DNA of 64,000 nucleotides from an uncultured Clostridia bacterium (GTDB lineage Bacteria; Bacillota; Clostridia; Lachnospirales; Anaerotignaceae): positions 78,224-142,223 of the forward strand of contig CALWGF010000007.1 of assembly GCA_944379995.1 (NCBI GenBank). The letters run 5' to 3'. The notes below the pieces were generated by a model, which had not been told where the DNA came from, did no database searches, and saw only the letters and a program-made list of their open reading frames with translations. Positions 59,585-64,000 of the stretch are shown piece after piece (the first letter of the stretch is position 1; the number at the start of each line of letters is the position of its first letter). The position numbers were made by a program, and so were the translations under genes.

Positions 59585-59706
59585 TATAATACTTTCGTTT
59601 ATATATGTGAAAAGATTAATAAGTCTTTTCGCTGATGAGATGTCGTCAGAAATTTAATACCCCATTTTCAGAGTCGGAGCCCCCCTTTCAATCCGACTCT
59701 GTTTTT
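59585..59706 (+). promoter_or_regulatory. Structured leader with terminator upstream of ybaK (riboswitch candidate)
   Basis: After a TATAAT box (59585-59590) three helices follow: GAAAAGA/TCTTTTC (59609-59630), CTGATGA/TCGTCAG around a GATG loop (59632-59649), and a terminator CAGAGTCGGA/TCCGACTCTG with a T run (59669-59706). A single-stranded AATTTAATACCCCATTTT links the last two. The arrangement is that of a transcription-attenuating RNA. It does not match a T-box or any riboswitch consensus I can recall, so its ligand and identity are unknown. Confidence 0.5.
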
Positions 59707-59769
59707 ATGTTGAAATATATTTTTTGCTATGTTATATTTTATAAAAAACGGGGGAAAGAGGGATTATTA

Positions 59770-60243
59770 ATGTCAATAGAAAATGTTAGAGAATACCTTA
59801 AAAAATATTATAAGGAAAAAGATATTATGGAATTTGATGTTTCAAGTGCTACTGTTGAACTTGCAGCAGAAGCAGTTGGAGTTGAACCTGCAAAAATAAC
59901 AAAAACTCTTGCACTAAAAACAAAAGATGATGGTTGTATGGTTATATGTGTTTCTGGTGATGGTAAAATAGATAATAAAAAATTTAAAAAATAATTTGGT
60001 CTTAAAGCAAGAATGTTATCACCAGAAGAAACTCTCGAAAAAACAGGTCATGCAATAGGAGGAGTTTGTCCTTTTGCTTTACCTTCTGGTGTAGAAGCTT
60101 TTATGGATATATCTATGAAAAGGTTTGATAAAGTTTATCCAGCTTGTGGAAGTAGTAATTCTGCAATAGCTCTTTCTTGTGATGAGCTTTTTGAAATTTC
60201 AAATGGTATAAGATGGGTAGATATTTGTAAAGATTGGGAATAA
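59770..60243 (+). pseudogene. ybaK: YbaK-like aminoacyl-tRNA deacylase interrupted by an in-frame TAA
   Basis: The frame from ATG 59770 encodes a YbaK/prolyl-tRNA editing-type protein (VREYLKKYYKEKDIMEFDVSSATVELAAEAVGVEPAKITKTLALK). It is cut by TAA at 59992-59994 after KIDNKKFKK and resumes in the same frame as FGLKARMLSPEETLEKTGHAIGGVCPFALPSGV to 60243. Both halves align with the family without loss, so a single base change (from CAA, GAA or AAA) explains the stop. The protein would hydrolyse mischarged tRNA such as Cys-tRNA(Pro). It may be a fresh pseudogene, a sequencing error, or suppressed. The start codon has an AGAGGGA SD. Confidence 0.82.
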
Positions 60244-60252
60244 TAAAGTTAT

Positions 60253-60280
60253 AAAAAGGACAACCAAAAGGTTGTCCTTA
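60253..60280. terminator. Terminator between ybaK and DAHP synthase genes
   Basis: AAAGGACAACC/GGTTGTCCTT with an AAAA loop, flanked by A-rich and T-rich tails, between convergent genes. Confidence 0.8.
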
Positions 60281-60286
60281 ATATTT

Positions 60287-61315
60287 TTATACATGTTCTG
60301 CAATATAATGAAGAAGTTTTTCTGTTGTATCCCAACCAATACATGCATCTGTAATTGATTTTCCATATACATGTTCTCCAACTTTTTGACTTCCTTCTTC
60401 AATGTAACTTTCAACCATAACACCACGAACCATTTTATTAAGGTCTTTGTTTAATGTACGATTATGAAGTATTTCAGCTATAATTCTAGGCTGCTCTGAA
60501 TATATTTTCTTTGAGTTTGCATGGTTTGCATCAACAACAATAAATGGATTTTCGAGTTCATGTTTTTGATACATTTCACATACAAGAGAAAGGTCTTCAT
60601 AATGGTAATTTGGCATACTTTGACCATGTTTATTGACAGAACCTCTAAGTATTGCATGAGCATATGGATTTCCTGTTGTTGAAACTTCTTGGTCTCTATA
60701 AAGGAAAGTATGACTTGACTGTGCTGCATGAATTGAGTTCATCATAACAGTAAAATCACCACTTGTAGGGTTTTTCATACCTACTGGAACATCAACACCA
60801 CTTGAAACAAGTCTGTGTTGCTGATTTTCTACTGAACGAGCACCTATTGCTATATATGTAAGAAGGTCTTCTACATAAGCAAGGTTTTCTGGATAAAGCA
60901 TTTCGTCTGCTGCTGTAAGGTGTGATTCTGAAATTGCACGAATATGCATTTTTCTTAATGATTTTATACCTTTTAAGATATTTGCACCTTTTTCAGGGTC
61001 TGGCTGATGAAGCATACCTTTGTAGCCTTCACCTGTTGTTCTAGGTTTGTTTGTATATATTCTTGGAATAATGAAGAGCTTATCCTTTACTTCTTCATTT
61101 ACCTTTGCAAGACGTGAAACATAATCACATACAGCATCTTCATCGCTTGCAGAACAAGGTCCAATTATTACTACAAACTTATCACTTTTACCTTCAACAA
61201 TTCTTTTAAATTCTTCATCTCTCTCTGCTTTTATTTTTTTAAGGTTTTCTGGCATAGAAACCTCTGAAAGCATCTCTTCTGGAGATGGTATAACTTGTAC
61301 ACATTTAAAACTCAT
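60287..61315 (-). CDS. aroF: 3-deoxy-7-phosphoheptulonate (DAHP) synthase, class I
   Basis: The 342-residue enzyme joins PEP and erythrose 4-phosphate, the first shikimate step. AroF/G/H-type motifs are present: FVVIIGPCSASDEDAV, RIYTNKPRTTGEGYKG, AIGARSVENQQHR, PVGMKNPTSGDF, VVDANHANS and MVESYIEEGSQ. The N-terminal extension of the AroFGH type (residues about 1-45) suggests feedback inhibition by an aromatic amino acid, but which one is not clear. It is divergent from trpS. AAGGAAT precedes the ATG. Confidence 0.93.
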   Translation of the reverse strand: MSFKCVQVIPSPEEMLSEVSMPENLKKIKAERDEEFKRIVEGKSDKFVVIIGPCSASDEDAVCDYVSRLAKVNEEVKDKLFIIPRIYTNKPRTTGEGYKGMLHQPDPEKGANILKGIKSLRKMHIRAISESHLTAADEMLYPENLAYVEDLLTYIAIGARSVENQQHRLVSSGVDVPVGMKNPTSGDFTVMMNSIHAAQSSHTFLYRDQEVSTTGNPYAHAILRGSVNKHGQSMPNYHYEDLSLVCEMYQKHELENPFIVVDANHANSKKIYSEQPRIIAEILHNRTLNKDLNKMVRGVMVESYIEEGSQKVGEHVYGKSITDACIGWDTTEKLLHYIAEHV

Positions 61316-61581
61316 AATTCTTAATTCCTTTCTGAAAACTTCCCCCCTGTTTTCATAACAAGGATGTATGTATTTATTTACTAAAAAAATATACTATATT
61401 TCAAATTTATGTTACAAAAACAATATTGAAAAATGACATTTTTAATAGTATACTCTATACTATATAAAAAAAAGGTTGATTTTGCAACATTTTTTAATTT
61501 TAGATTTGAAAATATTTTTTAAAGTTAGGGAAGATGCTTTTTGCCTTCCTTATTTTGTTTACATAAGAGGAGTGAGTTTAT
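61316..61581. promoter_or_regulatory. Divergent region between DAHP synthase and trpS, with a hairpin before trpS
   Basis: This AT-rich spacer has a G6 tract in the DAHP synthase 5' UTR. A small hairpin (GGAAG..GC-TTTTT-GC-CTTCC, 61529-61549) followed by TTATTTTGTTT lies upstream of the trpS SD; it could be a weak terminator or attenuator. No T-box specifier or TGGNACC antiterminator is visible, although trpS genes often have one. Confidence 0.4.
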
Positions 61582-62586
61582 ATGGCAGATGATAAAAAAA
61601 TAATATTTAGTGGAATGCAGCCTTCAGGGCTTATTACATTAGGAAATTACCTTGGAGCATTAAATAACTGGACAAAACTTCAAGATGATTATAATTGTCT
61701 TTATTGTATTGTTGATATGCATGCAATTACTGTAAGACAAGACCCTGCAAAACTTAGAAAACAATCAAGAGATTTACTTATTCAATATATTGCTTGTGGA
61801 CTTGACCCAGAAAAAAATATAATATACTATCAGTCACATGTGCCACAACATGCTGAGCTTGGTTGGATTTTAAATTGTTACACATATATGGGCGAACTTA
61901 ACAGAATGACACAGTTTAAAGAAAAATCTTCAAAACATGCTGATAATATAAACGCAGGACTTTTCACATATCCAACACTTATGGCTGCCGATATACTCCT
62001 TTATCAGACAGACCTTGTTCCTGTTGGTGAAGACCAGCGTCAGCATCTTGAATTAACAAGAGATATTGCAGGCAGATTTAATACTATATATGGTGATACA
62101 TTTAAAATTCCAGAAGGATATATTGGAAAAGTCGGAGCAAGAATAATGGCACTTCAAGAGCCTACAAAGAAAATGTCAAAATCTGATGAAAATAAAAATA
62201 ATACAATAGCACTTATGGACGAACCTGCTGTTATAATGAATAAAATTAAAAGAGCAGTTACTGACTCTGATAATCAAGTTCGTTTTAGTGAAGAAAAACC
62301 TGGTATATCAAATCTTTTAAATATATACTGTGCTTCAACAGGTTACACATTAGCTGAAGCTGAAAAAGAATTTGAAAATGTTGGATATGGTGCATTTAAA
62401 ACAGCAGTTGGTGAGGCTGTTGTTGCAAATCTTGAACCAGTACAAGCTAAAGTTCGTGAACTTGAAAAAAATAAAGATTATATTGATACAATAATAAAGG
62501 TTAACGCTGAAAAAGCAGGAAGACTTGCTGATAGAACTTTAAGAAAAGTTCATAAGAAAATAGGTTTTTCAGCAAGAATTAAATAA
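61582..62586 (+). CDS. trpS: Tryptophanyl-tRNA synthetase
   Basis: The 334-residue class I synthetase has the HIGH-equivalent PSGLITLGNYLGAL (residues about 15-28), the tryptophan-binding region VDMHAITV, GEDQRQHLELTRDIA and the KMSKS loop (PTKKMSKSDENKNN). Length matches bacterial TrpS. ATG follows AAGAGGAGTG. It is followed by the queuosine-salvage pair behind its own riboswitch. Confidence 0.97.
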   Translation: MADDKKIIFSGMQPSGLITLGNYLGALNNWTKLQDDYNCLYCIVDMHAITVRQDPAKLRKQSRDLLIQYIACGLDPEKNIIYYQSHVPQHAELGWILNCYTYMGELNRMTQFKEKSSKHADNINAGLFTYPTLMAADILLYQTDLVPVGEDQRQHLELTRDIAGRFNTIYGDTFKIPEGYIGKVGARIMALQEPTKKMSKSDENKNNTIALMDEPAVIMNKIKRAVTDSDNQVRFSEEKPGISNLLNIYCASTGYTLAEAEKEFENVGYGAFKTAVGEAVVANLEPVQAKVRELEKNKDYIDTIIKVNAEKAGRLADRTLRKVHKKIGFSARIK

Positions 62587-62627
62587 TATTTCAATTATAA
62601 AGGTTATTACCTTTTATAATATAAATA

Positions 62628-62674
62628 TGGAGATGTTCCTTGCATAACCATCTCCAAAATAAAAAACAGGGAGG
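62628..62674 (+). promoter_or_regulatory. preQ1-I riboswitch (translational type)
   Basis: TGGAGAT (62628-62634) pairs with ATCTCCA (62650-62656). The loop contains TTCCTTG (62636-62642), which can pair with CAGGGAG (62667-62673) after an A-rich tail to form an H-type pseudoknot, and GCATAACC, resembling the GCAGTAACC of the Thermoanaerobacter aptamer. The 3' pseudoknot strand is the SD of the downstream gene, so preQ1 binding would block translation. The queT gene downstream supports the call. Confidence 0.78.
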
Positions 62675-62685
62675 AAAAATTTAAT

Positions 62686-63390
62686 ATGAGTGACATGGTT
62701 CGATATGACATTGTCGAAAACAAAAATTCACGAGAAATTGTACTATTAAAAGGTCACCCATGTATATGGGGTAGATGTGCTTTCTGTGATTATATTGATG
62801 ATAACTCAGAAAACGAAAATGAAATGGTTGAATTTAATAGTAAAATTCTCAAAAATATAACCGGAGAGAAAGGTGTTCTTGAGGTTATAAATTCAGGTAG
62901 TGTTTTTGAGCTTCCTGAAAAAACTCTTATTGAAATAAGAGATATTGTAAATCAAAAGGGTATAAAATTACTATTTTTTGAAAGTTATTGGTCTTATAGA
63001 AATAGACTTTCAGAAATAAGAGAATTTTTTAAAATCCCTATTGTATTTAAAAATGGTGTTGAAACATTTAATGACTATTTTAGAAATAATGTACTTAAAA
63101 AAGGTACGATATTTTCTGGACCAGAGGAAGTTGCAAAGTATTTCAATTCTATATGTCTTATGGTTGGTATAAAAGGTCAAACAAAAGAAATGATTGATTA
63201 TGATATGGAATGTTTACAAAAATACTTTGAATATGGTTGTATAAACATATTTGTAAATAATACAACAGATATAAAAGCCGATGATGAGCTTATACAATGG
63301 TTTAAAGAAAAATATTCATATCTTGAAAAAAATCCAAATATAGAAATTTTATGGAATAATACTGATTTTGGCGTAGGAGGTACATTATGA
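62686..63390 (+). CDS. Radical SAM-like protein, probable queuine lyase (QueL-like)
   Basis: The 234-residue protein has cysteines HPCIWGRCAFCDY near residue 27, a CX4CX2C arrangement that departs by one residue from the usual radical SAM CX3CX2C. It is followed by Gly-rich and acidic segments fitting the SAM barrel. It sits behind a preQ1 riboswitch and overlaps queT by 4 bases. In Clostridioides difficile a radical SAM enzyme (QueL) releases preQ1 from salvaged queuine next to a queuosine-precursor transporter; genetic context makes the same role likely, but sequence alone is not conclusive. Confidence 0.65.
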   Translation: MSDMVRYDIVENKNSREIVLLKGHPCIWGRCAFCDYIDDNSENENEMVEFNSKILKNITGEKGVLEVINSGSVFELPEKTLIEIRDIVNQKGIKLLFFESYWSYRNRLSEIREFFKIPIVFKNGVETFNDYFRNNVLKKGTIFSGPEEVAKYFNSICLMVGIKGQTKEMIDYDMECLQKYFEYGCINIFVNNTTDIKADDELIQWFKEKYSYLEKNPNIEILWNNTDFGVGGTL

Positions 63391-63890
63391 TAAATATAGT
63401 TTCAAAAAATAAGGTTTCAAAAAAAGTTACTACTAAAAATATTGCAATTACAGGTATTACAGCTGCGTTATATGTTGTTATGACACTTGCCATAGCACCT
63501 CTTGCATATGGTGCTGTACAATTTAGATTTTCTGAATTAATGGTTTTATTTGTGTATATAAATCCTGCTTTTGCACCAGGGCTTGTTCTTGGTTGTGCAA
63601 TAGCTAATTGTTTTAGTCCTTTAGGAATAGTTGATGTAATATTTGGTACAATGGGTACATTGTGTACTGTTATTGCAATATCAAAAACAAAAAATCTTTT
63701 TGTTGCAACTTTATGGCCAACAGTATTTTGTATTTTTGTAGGTATCGAGCTATATTTTATATCTGGACTTCCATTCTTGGCAACAACTGCAACAGTAATG
63801 CTTGGAGAATTTGCCGTTGTTACATGTATAGGGTATCCATTATTCAAATATATACTTAAAAACACTAAATTTATAGAATTATTAAAATAA
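63387..63890 (+). CDS. queT: QueT-family queuosine-precursor transporter (ECF S component)
   Basis: The 167-residue protein has five or six membrane helices and the QueT signature near its N-terminus (ITGITAALYVVMTLAIAPLAYGAVQFRFSELMVLF), then LVLGCAIANCFSPLGIVDVIFGTMGTL. QueT proteins are substrate-capture components of ECF transporters for queuine or preQ1. It is translationally coupled to the radical SAM gene and shares the preQ1 riboswitch. The energising ECF module is not encoded here. Confidence 0.88.
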   Translation: MINIVSKNKVSKKVTTKNIAITGITAALYVVMTLAIAPLAYGAVQFRFSELMVLFVYINPAFAPGLVLGCAIANCFSPLGIVDVIFGTMGTLCTVIAISKTKNLFVATLWPTVFCIFVGIELYFISGLPFLATTATVMLGEFAVVTCIGYPLFKYILKNTKFIELLK

Positions 63891-63900
63891 ATTTTATTAA

Positions 63901-63931
63901 CCTGAAAACATAAATGTTTTCAGGTTTTTTT
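63901..63931 (+). terminator. Terminator of the queL-queT unit
   Basis: CCTGAAAACAT with ATGTTTTCAGG around AA, followed by seven T, ten bases after the queT stop. Confidence 0.9.
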
Positions 63932-63944
63932 GTTTATCAATAAA

Positions 63945-64000
63945 ACCTCCGGCTAGGCCGGTGGTCAGTACAAGCTTTAGCGGAGTGATAATGCAAAAAA
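63945..64000. mobile_element. Possible IS200/IS605-type element end, cut by the window
   Basis: The sequence becomes clearly more G+C-rich and shows an imperfect hairpin, CCTCCGGC TAG GCCGGTGG, with a single T-T mismatch. It is followed by TCAGTACAAGC and an A-rich edge. Small mismatched hairpins near the end are typical of IS200/IS605 elements, which lack inverted terminal repeats. The rest of the element, if any, lies outside the window, so this is a guess from composition and structure. Confidence 0.3.

Noticed and set aside
59632..59652. CTGATGAG...AGAAA resembling a hammerhead ribozyme core
   Set aside because: The bases are better explained as a 7-bp hairpin, and the required helices and cleavage site are missing.
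61316..61581. T-box riboswitch before trpS
   Set aside because: No TGGNACC antiterminator sequence or long stem I could be found; only a small hairpin is present.
1..64000. tRNA, rRNA, CRISPR arrays, prophage or integrase genes
   Set aside because: None was recognised; no regularly spaced direct repeats or phage-type gene clusters are visible.

Overview
The window is AT-rich DNA (roughly 30% G+C by eye) from an anaerobic, endospore-forming member of the Clostridia; a Lachnospirales-like host is my inference. The signs are a full-length SpoIVA, a PPi-type phosphofructokinase, a type III glutamine synthetase (GlnN), a split archaeal-type glutamate synthase, TTG starts, strong purine-rich Shine-Dalgarno (SD) sequences and compact U-tailed terminators. 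I found no tRNA, rRNA, CRISPR array, prophage or complete insertion sequence. Most of the window is core metabolism and transport.

Layout. 1-8140: the tail of a gene, a flavoredoxin-like protein, pgi, an XRE-cupin regulator, then carA and a carB gene fused in frame to dapF (minus strand). 8141-19544: a nitrogen-assimilation block. A minus-strand operon runs gltB1-gltB2-purA-gltB3-glnA-ANTAR regulator, divergent from glnN and an amt gene that carries a C-terminal PII domain. 19711-22202: PPi-PFK, an Rrf2 regulator and an EcsC-like protein. 22221-25989: thiSFGHE behind a TPP riboswitch. 26105-32049: an NSS transporter, cardiolipin synthase, NhaC and MATE. 32408-39287: a MacAB-like tripartite efflux operon with its own two-component system and a TolC-like gene whose signal peptide is frameshifted in an A tract. 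39296-48655: three P-type cation ATPases. The first lies behind a yybP-ykoY (Mn2+) riboswitch. The third lies behind a leader encoding a 36-residue peptide and is followed by a 46-residue membrane peptide. 48671-56366: DMT exporter, spoIVA, PBP1A, a Fur-family regulator and two small membrane proteins. 56415-61315: LUD protein, lysA, aroC, an interrupted ybaK and a DAHP synthase. 61582-63890: trpS, then a preQ1-riboswitch-controlled radical SAM (QueL-like) and queT pair.

How the genes connect. The most interesting system is nitrogen control. The ANTAR regulator has a pseudo-receiver and is encoded last in the glutamate synthase/GSI operon. The leaders of that operon and of glnN, and the glnN-amt intergenic region, each carry a short hairpin with a six-base loop beginning AAAG (AAAGAC, AAAGGC, AAAGGT). 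In each case its 3' arm overlaps the 5' arm of an intrinsic terminator. This is the arrangement expected of ANTAR antitermination sites and suggests one RNA-based regulon covering ammonium uptake, two glutamine synthetases and glutamate synthase. Other standouts are the CarB-DapF fusion, in which the first catalytic cysteine of the epimerase is glycine, the Amt-PII fusion, and the leader peptide before an MgtA-type ATPase.
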